A stretch of 39,991 nucleotides of DNA from an uncultured Oscillospiraceae bacterium (lineage in GTDB: Bacteria; Bacillota; Clostridia; Oscillospirales; Oscillospiraceae). The stretch is from positions 1 through 39,991 of the forward strand of contig CANRFA010000011.1 in NCBI GenBank assembly GCA_947629775.1, given 5' to 3'. The notes beneath the pieces are model-generated. The model did not search any database, was not told the origin of the DNA, and worked only from the letters and a program-made list of their open reading frames with translations. Shown here piece by piece: positions 15,762-24,023 of this stretch. The position numbers and the translations under genes were made by a program. Each line of letters begins with the position of its first letter. Position 1 is the first letter of the stretch.

Positions 15762-15795
15762 CTTTCCGGTTTCCGGATGTAACGTTTCGGTTTCC
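15762..15795. promoter_or_regulatory. Direct repeat pair, possible operator of the XRE regulator
   Basis: CTTTCCGGTTTCC (15762-15774) and CGTTTCGGTTTCC (15783-15795) match at 11 of 13 positions and start exactly 21 bp apart, two helical turns. They lie about 80-110 bp before the regulator gene. No sigma-A promoter is obvious nearby. Binding is inference. Confidence 0.4.
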
Positions 15796-15943
15796 CTGAG
15801 GATTCTGAAGGAAAATGGGGAGGCCGGCAGGGGCCGGGCGGCTGACCGGGGCGCCAGGAGCTGGAAGCGGGAGCGGGAGAAGGGGAAACCGGCTGCAGTC
15901 GAAGAGAGAATCTGCCCACGAAATGGCAGGCGGAGCGGGGGGT

Positions 15944-17584
15944 TCAGGGGGAAGCGACGGGATGTCCGCTCAGGTCCAGACTGCGGATTACGCTTCGCAG
16001 GGGAAGGACCGAGGCCGGGGAGACAGAGAGCTCGTCGAGGCCCATGCGCAGGAGCTTCTCCGTCAGAGCCGGATCCGCCCCCAGCTCTCCGCAGAGGCCC
16101 ACCAGGCAGCCGTGGCGGTGGCCCGCCTCGACGGTGTGGCGGATCATGCGCAGGATGGCGGGATGGCAGGGATCCCGGAAGGGATCCAGCCGGGAGTTCT
16201 GGCGGTCCATGGCCAGGGTGAACTGGGTCAGGTCGTTGGTGCCCAGGGAGAAGAAATCCACCTCCTGGGCCAGCTCGTCGGCGAGGCACACGGCGGCGGG
16301 GGTCTCGATCATCACCCCCAGCTCCACCTCCCCGAAGGGAATGCCCTCCTGCCGCAGCTCCTCCCGGCAGTCCTCCAGGATGGCCCGGGTGGCGCGCACC
16401 TCGTCCACGGAGACAATCATGGGGAGGAGAACCGCCACGTCTCCGAAGGCCGCCGCGCGCAGGATGGCCCGCAACTGGGCGCGGAAGAGTTCCGGTCGGC
16501 TGAGGGAGAGCCGGATGCCACGGAATCCCAGGGCGGGGTTGTCTTCCCGCTCCAGCGGAAGGCAGGGGGCCTGCTTGTCCGCCCCGATATCCAGCGTACG
16601 GATCACGACCTTCTTTCCTGCCATGGCCTGGGCCACCTGCCGGTAGAAGGCGAACTGCTCCTCCTCCGTGGGGCAGGTCTGCGCCCCCAGGAAGAAAAAC
16701 TCGCTGCGCAGCAGCCCGATGCCCCGGGCGTCGCTCTCCAGCACGGCGTCCAGTTCCTCCGGACCTCCCAGGTTGGCGTAAAGCCGCACTTCACGGCCGT
16801 CCAGGGTGACGTCCGGTGCGCCCCGCAGGCTCTGGAGGGAAGCGTCCCGGGCCTGCCGGTCTGCCAGGCGACGCCGGGCGGCGGCCAGGACCTCCGGGGT
16901 GGGATCCACGGTCAGAGTGCCGGCGTGGCCGTCCAGGACCGCCAGTCGGCCGTCCCAACCCTCGTCAAAGTTCACCCCGATCAGGGCTGGGATGTTCCGG
17001 GCCCGGGCCAGGATGGCGGTATGGCTGAAGGAAGAGCCGGCGCAGGTGACCATCCCCAGCAGCATCCGCCGGTCCAGGGAGACGGTGTCGGCGGGGGAGA
17101 GATCCTCCGCCAGGAGGATGGAAGGTCGGGTCAGAGTCGGGGACTGCTCTTCTTCGCCGGAGAGAATCCGGATCACCCGCCGGGCGATGTCCCGCACGTC
17201 CGCGGCCCGGGCCCGCAGGTATTCGTCCTCCAGCTGCTCAAAGAGGACGGCCATGGCTTCGCCCGCCTCCCGGGCGGCGAATTCCGCCGTGGCGCCCTGG
17301 TCCAGAATCCGCTCCCGGACCTCCCGCAGCCAGTCCTCGTCCTCCAGCATCATCTGGTGCAGTTCCAGAATGGCGGCGCTGTCCTCGCCCGTTTCGGCCA
17401 GGACGAGGGAGGCTAGCCTTTCCAGTTCCTCCTGGGCGAGGGCGCGGGCGTGGTCGAAGCGAAGAAGTTCCTCTTCGGGGAGGAGGCCGGATGCCTGCCG
17501 CAACGAAAGCTCCGGCCTGCGCCAGAGAACCAGAGGCCCGATGGCCAGGGCGTCCGAAACGGATGTACCGGAAACAATTTCCAT
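15944..17584 (-). CDS. ptsI: Phosphoenolpyruvate-protein phosphotransferase (PTS enzyme I)
   Basis: Enzyme I takes phosphate from PEP and passes it to HPr, feeding sugar PTS systems. The 546 residues are slightly shorter than E. coli (575). The N-terminal HPr-binding helices run from about 30 to 140. The phospho-histidine is His188 in CAGSSFSHTAIL, equivalent to E. coli His189, although the usual GGxTSH is changed to AGSSFSH. The C-terminal PEP-binding TIM barrel carries LLRSEFFFLG, FRGIRLSL, the long IETPAAV and the catalytic Cys in GLCGELGADP. The ATG at 17584 is preceded by AAGGAGG. No ptsH or EII gene is adjacent. A paralogue of its N-terminal half is at 29400-30170. Confidence 0.96.
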   Translation of the reverse strand: MEIVSGTSVSDALAIGPLVLWRRPELSLRQASGLLPEEELLRFDHARALAQEELERLASLVLAETGEDSAAILELHQMMLEDEDWLREVRERILDQGATAEFAAREAGEAMAVLFEQLEDEYLRARAADVRDIARRVIRILSGEEEQSPTLTRPSILLAEDLSPADTVSLDRRMLLGMVTCAGSSFSHTAILARARNIPALIGVNFDEGWDGRLAVLDGHAGTLTVDPTPEVLAAARRRLADRQARDASLQSLRGAPDVTLDGREVRLYANLGGPEELDAVLESDARGIGLLRSEFFFLGAQTCPTEEEQFAFYRQVAQAMAGKKVVIRTLDIGADKQAPCLPLEREDNPALGFRGIRLSLSRPELFRAQLRAILRAAAFGDVAVLLPMIVSVDEVRATRAILEDCREELRQEGIPFGEVELGVMIETPAAVCLADELAQEVDFFSLGTNDLTQFTLAMDRQNSRLDPFRDPCHPAILRMIRHTVEAGHRHGCLVGLCGELGADPALTEKLLRMGLDELSVSPASVLPLRSVIRSLDLSGHPVASP

Positions 17585-17650
17585 AAGAAAAATACCTCCT
17601 TGTTCGGAATCAGGATGGGGTGGGGCGGGAACGGAAGGGGAAGCGGACAG

Positions 17651-17684
17651 AAAACGGCAGGACTGCCGTGGGGCAGTCCTGCCG
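17651..17684 (-). terminator. Intrinsic terminator of the TAXI-TRAP operon
   Basis: A perfect 13-bp stem (17655-17667 with 17672-17684), loop GTGG, then TTTT on the minus strand. It lies about 75 bp past the permease stop and ahead of ptsI. Confidence 0.88.
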
Positions 17685-17758
17685 GATTCTCCCCCGGGGT
17701 GTGCGGAATTGCCGGATGGCCGGACAGGGGGAGAAAAGGGTCTCAGGTGAAGGGGAAC

Positions 17759-19771
17759 TCAGGCGGTCTGCTTCTTTGCGTTCATGCGCTGCAGGACCAC
17801 CACGCCGCCCACGACGACCAGGCCGACGATATCGGTGAGGGTGCCGGGGATCAGCATGCAGAGGCCGCCGGCGGCCATCAGGATCCGGAAGATCGGGTTC
17901 AGCGGCCGGTAGAGGAAGCCGTTGAGGGCCGCCGCTACGCCGAAGATACCGAGAAGGGCCGTGATGACAATCTGCACCACCTGGAGCGCCATCATGGCGG
18001 CGGTGGTGCCTGCGTCGAACTCGAAGAGCATGACGGGGCTGAAGGCGAAGATATAGGGCACGATGAAGGCGGCGATGGCGAGCCGCGTGGCGTTGAGCGC
18101 CGTCTTCATGGGCGGGGACTTGGCGATGGCGGAGCCCGCGTAGGCGGCCAGGGCCACGGGCGGGGTGATGTCCGCCACGATGCCGAAGTAGAACACGAAG
18201 AAGTAGGCGCAGACGGGGACGATGCCGATGCGCTTATCCATCAGGATGGGGGCGCAGGTGGAGGCCATGATGCAGAAGTTCGCCGTGGTGGGAACGCCCA
18301 TGCCCAGGACGATGCAGCAGATCATGGTCAGGAAGAGGGCGATGATGGCCCGTCCGCCGGAGATCTTGACGATGGTGGTGATGAGCTTGGAGGCCAGGCC
18401 GGTGGTGGTGATGCAGCCGGCGACCAGACCGGCGATGCCGCAGGCCACAGCCACGGTGACGGTGCTCTTGCCGCCCGCTTCCAGGGCATCCAGGAACTTG
18501 TCAAATGTGAATTTTTCGGCCGGATCGTCAATGCCGGCGGCCTTGTTGACGCCGGTGTTGATGAGGCCTACCACGATGGTGATGAGAATGGCGATGGCCG
18601 CAGAGGTCTGCATGGTGCGGGCCTGGCTGGAGACCAGGACGACCAGCACGATCAGAGGCAGCAGCAGATAGATCTTGGGCAGCAGCTTGCTGACCTTCGG
18701 CAGCTCGTTTCTGGGAATGCCCTTGAGGCCCAGTTTCTTGGCCTCCAGGTGAACCGCAATGTAGATGCCGGTAAAGTACAGCAGGGCGGGCAGGATGGCC
18801 TTCAGAGCGACCTGCGCGTAGGGAATGCCCATATACTCCGCCATCAGGAAGGCGGCGGCACCCATGATGGGGGGCATGATCTGACCGCCGGTGGAGGCGG
18901 CCGCTTCCACGGCGCCGGCAAACTCGCCCTTGTAGCCGGTCTTCTTCATCATGGGGATTGTGACGGAGCCGGTGGTGACGGTGTTGCCCACGGAGGAGCC
19001 GGACACCATGCCGCACAGGGCGGAGGAGATGACGGCTACCTTGGCGGGGCCGCCGGAAGAGGAGCCGGCTACGCAGTTGGCCAGGTTGATGAAGAAGTTG
19101 GAGATGCCGGTGCGCTCCAGGAACGCACCGAAGATGATGAACACGACGATGTATTTCTGGCAGACGTTGATGGGGGTGCTCATGACGCCGGTGCTGGAGG
19201 TGTAGAACAGGTCATAGAGGGCCTTGCCGAAGCGGACCTGCCGGATGAAGAAGGTGTAGACCAGCAGGGCGCCCAGCACGCAGAGAATGGGGAGACCCAC
19301 GCAGCGGCGGCACAGTTCCATCAGGGCCAGGATTCCGAGCACGGCGAAGACCGCCATCATGGGATCCTTGGTGACCCGCTGGGCCAGGGGGATGATCTCC
19401 TGGGCGTTGATTGCAAAATAGAAGTAGGGCACGGACCCGGCCAACATGATGACGATGTCGTACCAGGGCAGGTAGTTGGGCCTGGTCAGTCCTTTGCGGA
19501 TGGGGTAGTGGAGATAGCCCAGAATCAGGATGAGACCGATGAACAGGGTCAGCTTCTGCTCCGGAAGGGTGGGCCAGCCCACTAAGGTGGAAAAGATACT
19601 GTAAACAGAGAAGGCGATGCCCAGAAAGCGGACAACCTGCCGGGGCGCGCCTTCCCAGACGCGTGTGTTGGATTCCCGGTCATACTTTTTCATGACCTCT
19701 TCCACGTCGGCGGCGGAACCGGTTGAGGTATCCTCCACGACGGGATCCATGTTTATCTTCTTATCAGCCAT
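17759..19771 (-). CDS. TRAP transporter, fused small and large permease subunits (TAXI type)
   Basis: A 670-residue membrane protein with DctQ-like (about 45-190) and DctM-like (about 190-630) parts fused in one chain, the form that accompanies TAXI-type binding proteins. TRAP systems use ion gradients, not ATP, to import carboxylates or other small acids. Family motifs include PLAQRVTKDP, SGTLV-like glycine-rich loops such as CGMVSGSSVGNTVTTGSVTI, QIMPPIMGAAAFLMAEYM and GMGVPTTANFCIMAS. About 15 or more hydrophobic segments are seen. The ATG at 19771 follows AAAGGAG. The binding-protein gene lies directly upstream. Two strong hairpins separate the genes. Substrate unknown; glutamate or other carboxylates have been reported for relatives. 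Confidence 0.95.
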   Translation of the reverse strand: MADKKINMDPVVEDTSTGSAADVEEVMKKYDRESNTRVWEGAPRQVVRFLGIAFSVYSIFSTLVGWPTLPEQKLTLFIGLILILGYLHYPIRKGLTRPNYLPWYDIVIMLAGSVPYFYFAINAQEIIPLAQRVTKDPMMAVFAVLGILALMELCRRCVGLPILCVLGALLVYTFFIRQVRFGKALYDLFYTSSTGVMSTPINVCQKYIVVFIIFGAFLERTGISNFFINLANCVAGSSSGGPAKVAVISSALCGMVSGSSVGNTVTTGSVTIPMMKKTGYKGEFAGAVEAAASTGGQIMPPIMGAAAFLMAEYMGIPYAQVALKAILPALLYFTGIYIAVHLEAKKLGLKGIPRNELPKVSKLLPKIYLLLPLIVLVVLVSSQARTMQTSAAIAILITIVVGLINTGVNKAAGIDDPAEKFTFDKFLDALEAGGKSTVTVAVACGIAGLVAGCITTTGLASKLITTIVKISGGRAIIALFLTMICCIVLGMGVPTTANFCIMASTCAPILMDKRIGIVPVCAYFFVFYFGIVADITPPVALAAYAGSAIAKSPPMKTALNATRLAIAAFIVPYIFAFSPVMLFEFDAGTTAAMMALQVVQIVITALLGIFGVAAALNGFLYRPLNPIFRILMAAGGLCMLIPGTLTDIVGLVVVGGVVVLQRMNAKKQTA

Positions 19772-19814
19772 GTTTTCTCCTTTCTCCTCGCTTTATGGTT
19801 GCTGCGGGACGCAG

Positions 19815-19845
19815 GGACGCGCACCGGAGGGGCCCGTGCGCGTCC
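19815..19845 (-). terminator. Intercistronic hairpin 2 between TAXI binding protein and permease
   Basis: GGACGCGCAC (19815-19824) pairs with GTGCGCGTCC (19836-19845) around an 11-base loop. No T tract; more likely a processing or stabilising stem than a terminator. Confidence 0.55.
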
Positions 19846-19888
19846 GTCCATCTCGCAGGAGCGGGACCGAACAGGGAGGATAAAGGGA

Positions 19889-19921
19889 AGGCGGCTGCAG
19901 CAGCGTCTGCCGCAGCCGCCT
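19889..19921 (-). terminator. Intercistronic hairpin 1 after the TAXI binding-protein gene
   Basis: AGGCGGCTGC (19889-19898) pairs with GCAGCCGCCT (19912-19921). On the minus strand it is followed by TTCCCTTTA, a weak T-rich run. It is a probable partial terminator that favours the binding-protein message. Confidence 0.6.
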
Positions 19922-19951
19922 GAAAGCGTCGTTGCTTATGGAACCGGTGGA

Positions 19952-21055
19952 TTACTTGCCGGGAACAGTGATGCCCTTATCCGCGAAGTAAGCGACCGCG
20001 CCGGGGTGATAGCCGACGGAGGTGACGGAGGAGGCGAACTCGAGGTCCAGCTCGTTGGCCTTGTCGTGGGACAGGTTGGGGATGTCCTCGAAGGTGCCAT
20101 ACAGGAAGTTGTAGACATCGGCCTCGGATACGTCGTCATTGGCGATGATGACAGCGCCCACGGCTACGGTGGTGCAGTCAGCGTCGGTGCCATAGGTATC
20201 CTTGGAGATGACGTTCTTGCTGTAGTAGGGGGAGGAGGCGATCAGCTTGTCAATGTGCTCGTCGTCCAGAGAGACCAGGTTGATGGGCTTGGAAGCGGCC
20301 AGGGAGGTGACAGCGGTGGTGGGAGCGCCGGCCACGATGAAGGCGGCGTCAATCTGACCATCCTGCAGGGCCTCGGCGGAGCCGGCAAAGTCCTGATAGG
20401 TGGGAACGATGTCTTCCTCGGTGAGGTCGTAGGCGCCCAGGATGTCGATGGCGTTGTAGTACACGCCGGAGCCGGAAGCGCCGATGGAGACCTTCTTGCC
20501 GGCCAGGTCAGCCACGGTCTTGATGTCGGGGTTCACGGTGACAATCTGAACCTGCTCCATGTACAGAGCGGCCACGGTGGAGAAGCCCTGATAGGCGCTC
20601 TCCGCGTCGAAGGTGCGCTCGCCGTTATAGGCGTAGGCCATAACGTCGGACTGGCAGAAGGCGATCTGGCAGTCGCCGTCCATCAGGGACTGAATGTTCG
20701 CCGCGGAGCCGCCGGAAGAAACGGCGGTGCAGGTGGTGGAGGTCAGGTCGCCCACCTTGTTGCCGATGACATTGCCGAAGGCATAGTAGGTGCCGGTCTC
20801 GCCGCCGGTGGCGAAGGTCAGGTCGGTGCCGCCGTCCCTGGGGGCCAGCTCGCTGCCGCCGGCAGAGGAACCGCCGGTGGAGGCCGCGCCACTGGAAGCA
20901 GCGCCGCTGGAGGCCGCACCGCTGGAAGCAGCGCCGCCGGAAGCCGCGCCGCCGCTGGAGGCGGAGCCGCCGCCCGCGGAGGAACCGCCGCCGCCGCAGG
21001 CCGCCAGGGAGAGGACCATCGCGAAGGCTATAAGAGATGCAAACAGTCTTTTCAT
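19952..21055 (-). CDS. TAXI family TRAP transporter solute-binding lipoprotein
   Basis: A 367-residue binding protein of the TAXI group of TRAP transporters. The signal peptide ends in lipobox LAAC (Cys20). Next comes a low-complexity tether of Gly/Ala/Ser (about residues 21-70) made of near-repeats of SSGAA. The mature domain starts near DLTFATGGETGTYYAFGNVI, a typical TAXI opening, and includes VSSGGSAANIQSLMDG, VADLAGKKVSIGASGSGVYY and the late SVGYHPGAVAYFADKGI. It is the first gene of its operon, with a clear promoter at 21178-21206 and AAAAGGAG 10 bases before the ATG. The tether is encoded by a 15-bp tandem repeat. The ligand is not readable. Confidence 0.96.
   Translation of the reverse strand: MKRLFASLIAFAMVLSLAACGGGGSSAGGGSASSGGAASGGAASSGAASSGAASSGAASTGGSSAGGSELAPRDGGTDLTFATGGETGTYYAFGNVIGNKVGDLTSTTCTAVSSGGSAANIQSLMDGDCQIAFCQSDVMAYAYNGERTFDAESAYQGFSTVAALYMEQVQIVTVNPDIKTVADLAGKKVSIGASGSGVYYNAIDILGAYDLTEEDIVPTYQDFAGSAEALQDGQIDAAFIVAGAPTTAVTSLAASKPINLVSLDDEHIDKLIASSPYYSKNVISKDTYGTDADCTTVAVGAVIIANDDVSEADVYNFLYGTFEDIPNLSHDKANELDLEFASSVTSVGYHPGAVAYFADKGITVPGK
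20880..20960. repeat. 15-bp tandem repeat inside the TAXI lipoprotein tether
   Basis: Imperfect 15-bp units such as CTGGAAGCAGCGCCG and CTGGAGGCCGCACCG alternate four to five times and encode SSGAA on the minus strand. Slippage here would change the tether length by whole pentapeptides. Confidence 0.8.
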
Positions 21056-21177
21056 TGTTCAATTCTCCTTTTCTGAAAAGTTGATCGGGACGTACCCTTC
21101 CCGCCCGCTGTGCGGAGAGAAGACGGGCTCTCCGGGCTGGAGCGCCGTTGGATGCGGGGCGGATCCGGTACAGATTC

Positions 21178-21206
21178 ATTGTACACTATCCCGGCGGTTA
21201 TTGCAA
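21178..21206 (-). promoter_or_regulatory. Sigma-A promoter of the TAXI-TRAP operon
   Basis: TTGCAA (21206-21201), 17-bp spacer, TACAAT (21183-21178). The 5' leader to the start codon is about 115 bases. The gap 21056-21370 otherwise holds only the TSCPD gene terminator. Confidence 0.82.
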
Positions 21207-21300
21207 TACATTTTTTTGGGAGGAATGAAAAAGAATAGGAAGCAGACAAGAAAAAGGAATTATGCACTTTACCGGTGAAGCGGAACCTGAGGGAAAACGC

Positions 21301-21342
21301 GAAACGTCCCCAGCCGGTCCCGGAGGACGGCGGGGACGTTTT
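21301..21342 (-). terminator. Terminator after the TSCPD gene
   Basis: AAACGTCCCC (21302-21311) pairs with GGGGACGTTT (21332-21341), with a further inner GCCG/CGGC helix. It lies 30 bp past the stop codon. T residues after the stem are interrupted (TTTCGCGTTTT on the minus strand). Confidence 0.75.
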
Positions 21343-21370
21343 GCGCGGCGGCGTCAGAGGGCCTGGCGCC

Positions 21371-21613
21371 TCACAGAGCCTGCTTCAGGGCCTGGGCGAT
21401 CTGGTCCGGACAGGAGGTGGGCCGCATGCCGCAGCGGATGCCTTCCATCCGTTCGATGGCGTCTTTCACCGGCATTCCCCGGAGCAGGGAAGAGATTCCC
21501 TTCAGGTTGCCGTTGCAGCCCCCGTACACCTCCAGGGACTGAATGACGCCGTTCTCCACCTCGATGTGGTACGCTTTCGAGCAGACCCCCTTGGGGGTGT
21601 AGTCTATGGTCAT
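21371..21613 (-). CDS. TSCPD domain protein (TIGR03905 type), function unknown
   Basis: An 80-residue protein that is entirely a TSCPD domain, named for the motif seen here as PTSCPDQIAQAL near the C-terminus. Other conserved features are VCSKAYHIEVENGVI, GGCNGNLKGISSLLRGM and GIRCGMRPTSCPD. The conserved Cys residues (at about 11, 33, 61 and 68) suggest metal binding. The same domain occurs in the C-terminus of some class II ribonucleotide reductases, but a stand-alone form like this has no established function. ATG 21613 has AAGGAGG upstream. Its own sigma-A promoter lies at 21704-21732, just past the end of spo0A. Confidence 0.88.
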   Translation of the reverse strand: MTIDYTPKGVCSKAYHIEVENGVIQSLEVYGGCNGNLKGISSLLRGMPVKDAIERMEGIRCGMRPTSCPDQIAQALKQAL

Positions 21614-21703
21614 GGTCAGATTTCCTCCTTGGAAGGCCTGATTCCCCGGGCAGAGCGGGGAAGCGCCCGCGGATTCCGACGGACTTCTCAGGCCGGTCCT
21701 GTT

Positions 21704-21732
21704 AGTATAGCAGGAGGCGGGAGGAAATGCAA
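21704..21732 (-). promoter_or_regulatory. Sigma-A promoter of the TSCPD gene
   Basis: TTGCAT (21732-21727), 17-bp spacer ending TGC, TATACT (21709-21704). It lies within 40 bp of the spo0A stop codon, so both genes share a strand but not necessarily a transcript. Confidence 0.82.
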
Positions 21733-21743
21733 GGGGAGGCGCC

Positions 21744-22496
21744 TCAGCAGGCCTGGCGGTCTTCCAGCCGGATGCGGTCGGCGATCATGGCGATGAACTC
21801 GCTGTTGGTGGGCTTGCCCTTGGTGTTGGAGACGGTGTAGCCGAAGTAGCGCTGGAGGACCTCCAGGTCGCCCCGGTCCCAGGCCACCTCGATGGCGTGG
21901 CGGATGGCCCGCTCCACCCGGCTGGCGGAGGTCCCGAAGCGCCGGGCCACGGCGGGGTAGAGCACCTTGGTGACGGCGTTGATCACGTCCATGTCCCGGA
22001 TCGTGATGAGGATGGCCTCCCGCAGGTACTGGTAGCCCTTGATGTGGGCGGGGACGCCCACCTCGTGGATGATGGCGGTAACCCTGGTCTCCAGGTTGGG
22101 GAAGGCGGAGGCGTGGGAGCCCCGGGTGCGCAGCAGCTGACGCACCCGCTGCATGAGCACGTCCGGAGAGGTGGGCCGGGAGATGAAGTAGGAGGCGCCG
22201 CCGGCGGCGGCCAGGTCCGCCATGTTCCCCCGGATGAAGGAGGAGTGGATGATGATGATGGGCTTGCGCTCCAGGGTGGACAGGTTTTCCAGGACGGACA
22301 TGCCATCGGCTCCGTTGAGGACCAGGTCCATGATGATGGCGTCGGGGCGGAGGGTCTGGACCATGCGGAGCAGTTCCTCGCCGCTGGCGGTCTCCCCCAC
22401 CAGCGCGAAGTCCTTCTCCTGCGTGACGGCGGCGGCGAAGTCGGAGCGGTAATCCTCCGAAGTATCGGCCAGAACGATTTTCTTTACGGTTTCCAT
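21744..22496 (-). CDS. spo0A: Sporulation master regulator Spo0A, divergent receiver domain
   Basis: Response regulator that triggers entry into sporulation. Its 250 residues split into a receiver domain (1-120) and the unmistakable Spo0A DNA-binding domain (135-245). Diagnostic stretches are [35 protein letters not shown] and [19 protein letters not shown]. The phospho-acceptor Asp57 is kept ([10 protein letters not shown]). Other receiver positions are unusual: the acidic pair is Asp11-Thr12, the switch Thr is Ser (HSSF, about 85), and the invariant Lys is Arg107 (ISRPTS). The ATG at 22496 has AAGGAGG upstream, and a sigma-A promoter lies at 22559-22587. spoIVB lies upstream in divergent orientation, instead of in tandem as in Bacillus. 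Confidence 0.97.
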   Translation of the reverse strand: METVKKIVLADTSEDYRSDFAAAVTQEKDFALVGETASGEELLRMVQTLRPDAIIMDLVLNGADGMSVLENLSTLERKPIIIIHSSFIRGNMADLAAAGGASYFISRPTSPDVLMQRVRQLLRTRGSHASAFPNLETRVTAIIHEVGVPAHIKGYQYLREAILITIRDMDVINAVTKVLYPAVARRFGTSASRVERAIRHAIEVAWDRGDLEVLQRYFGYTVSNTKGKPTNSEFIAMIADRIRLEDRQAC

Positions 22497-22558
22497 GGGG
22501 ATTCCTCCTTAAAGATGTATGGATATCTGCCGTTCCCAGGGAATCGACTGTTGCATAG

Positions 22559-22587
22559 AGCATAACACCGGGAAAGCTGGAAATCAA
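22559..22587 (-). promoter_or_regulatory. Sigma-A promoter of spo0A
   Basis: TTGATT (22587-22582), 17-bp spacer, TATGCT (22564-22559), about 62 bp before the spo0A ATG. No clear 0A box or sigma-H site was found in 22497-22830. Confidence 0.72.
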
Positions 22588-22830
22588 GGCCCTGAGTCCG
22601 AAAATCGATCTAAAAATACCGACAATCCGGGCGTAAAACAGACAGGACGTATCGCAAAAAGACAATTTTGCCATCTCGGGCGGGGAAAACGGAGAAGGGG
22701 AATCTGCCTGGAATGGGGGGAGAAACCTCCGGTGGAAGAGCTCTCCGGGGCTGAAGGCCCTCCTTCGGGGAAACAATGTGAGGTGCGGGCGGCGGCGCGG
22801 CGGCCGCGGTCCGCGCAAGGGGGTGGAACA

Positions 22831-23940
22831 ATGGAACAGGAAAGGCAGAAAGACCATGCCGGCCTGGCGGCGCTGGTTCTGGCGGGGATCATGTGCCTGC
22901 TGCTGGCGGCGGCCCTGACGGGAGATCGGGGAAGGCCGGTGGCGGCCAGCGCCCCCGCGGCGGTGGGGGCGATCCGGACGGCGGAGGTTCCGGTTCCGGC
23001 GGCCTCCGTAGGGCGGCGGGTGATTCCCATGGGGAACGCGGTGGGCATCCGCCTCTTTTCGGACGGCGTGCTGGTGGTCGGCCTGTCTCCGGTGGAGACG
23101 GCGGAGGGAACCCGCTGCCCCGGAAAGGACTGCGGCCTGAAGGCCGGGGATGTGATCACCCACATTGACGGAGGCGAAGTGGATACCATCGAGCAGGTGC
23201 AGGACCTGGTGGCCAGCCGGGCGGGAGAGCCCCTGACCATCCAGGCGGTGCGGGGCGAGCGGCAGATCCAGCTGCGCACGGCGGCGGTGGAGAACAGCCG
23301 GGGCGTGTATCAGCTGGGGGTCTGGCTGCGGGACTCCATGGCGGGCATCGGGACCATGACCTTCTGCGACCCCGCCAGCGGGGTTTTCGCCGCCCTGGGC
23401 CACGGAATCAACGACGTGGATACCGCCCTGCTCATGCCCCTGGAGTCCGGGAGCATCATGGGCGCCACGGTGGAAGAGGTAAAGAAAGGAGAAAGCGGGC
23501 ATCCAGGCCAGCTGCAGGGGCAGTTTGACCTGCAGCACGACCTGGGGTCCCTCTACGCCAACACGGACCGGGGAATCTTCGGGCAACTGGCGGACCGGGC
23601 GATGCTGGAGGGCATGGAGAGCGTGGAAGTGGCGTCCCGGGACCAGGTGCGCCCCGGCCCGGCGGTGATCCGCTCCAACGTGTCCGGGGACCGGATCCAG
23701 GAGTTTCAGGTGGAGATCACCGAGGTGGACGCGGACGGGGACGGAACCCGCAGCCTGATGCTGCAGGTGACGGATCCGGCGCTGCTGGAGGCCACCGGCG
23801 GCATCGTCCAGGGCATGTCCGGCTCTCCCATCCTGCAGGATGGCAGACTGGTGGGGGCGGTGACCCATGTGCTGGTGAACGATCCCACCCGGGGCTATGG
23901 GATCCTGGCGGAAACCATGTGCCAGGCGGCGGGAAACTGA
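22831..23940 (+). CDS. spoIVB: SpoIVB serine peptidase (sporulation stage IV)
   Basis: Forespore-secreted peptidase of family S55 that cleaves SpoIVFA and so activates sigma-K processing in Bacillus. The 369 residues have an N-terminal membrane anchor (about 12-30), a PDZ domain (about 70-150, with GLKAGDVITHIDGGEV) and the S55 catalytic domain. The catalytic triad positions of the family are present: His191 (ALGHGI), Asp315 (VTDPALLE) and Ser330 (GGIVQGMSGSPI), with the Asp-Ser spacing of 15 as in B. subtilis. ATG 22831 is preceded by AAGGGGGTGG; the open frame continues upstream without a site. It is transcribed away from spo0A. I could not find a convincing sigma-F/sigma-G promoter. Confidence 0.95.
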   Translation: MEQERQKDHAGLAALVLAGIMCLLLAAALTGDRGRPVAASAPAAVGAIRTAEVPVPAASVGRRVIPMGNAVGIRLFSDGVLVVGLSPVETAEGTRCPGKDCGLKAGDVITHIDGGEVDTIEQVQDLVASRAGEPLTIQAVRGERQIQLRTAAVENSRGVYQLGVWLRDSMAGIGTMTFCDPASGVFAALGHGINDVDTALLMPLESGSIMGATVEEVKKGESGHPGQLQGQFDLQHDLGSLYANTDRGIFGQLADRAMLEGMESVEVASRDQVRPGPAVIRSNVSGDRIQEFQVEITEVDADGDGTRSLMLQVTDPALLEATGGIVQGMSGSPILQDGRLVGAVTHVLVNDPTRGYGILAETMCQAAGN

Positions 23941-23947
23941 GAGAAAA

Positions 23948-23979
23948 GGAGGGGGCGGGGGAAGATCCCCGCCCCCTCC
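23948..23979 (+). terminator. GC-rich hairpin after spoIVB
   Basis: A 13-bp stem (23948-23960 with 23967-23979), 6-base loop, 7 bp past the stop. No T tract on the plus strand, so termination strength is uncertain. Confidence 0.6.
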
Positions 23980-24023
23980 CCAGGGAGCACGGAAACAGCG
24001 AGGAACCGGCCTGAAGCCAGCGC

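Noticed and set aside
17450-19585. A 711-residue plus-strand open frame opposite the TRAP permease and ptsI
   Set aside because: Shadow of two secure minus-strand genes. Composition is His/Gly/Asp/Gln-rich, with no family likeness.
22497-22830. 0A boxes and a sigma-F/G or sigma-H promoter in the spo0A-spoIVB gap
   Set aside because: Only weak partial matches were found; none had both elements at a proper spacing. Only the sigma-A-like site for spo0A was kept.
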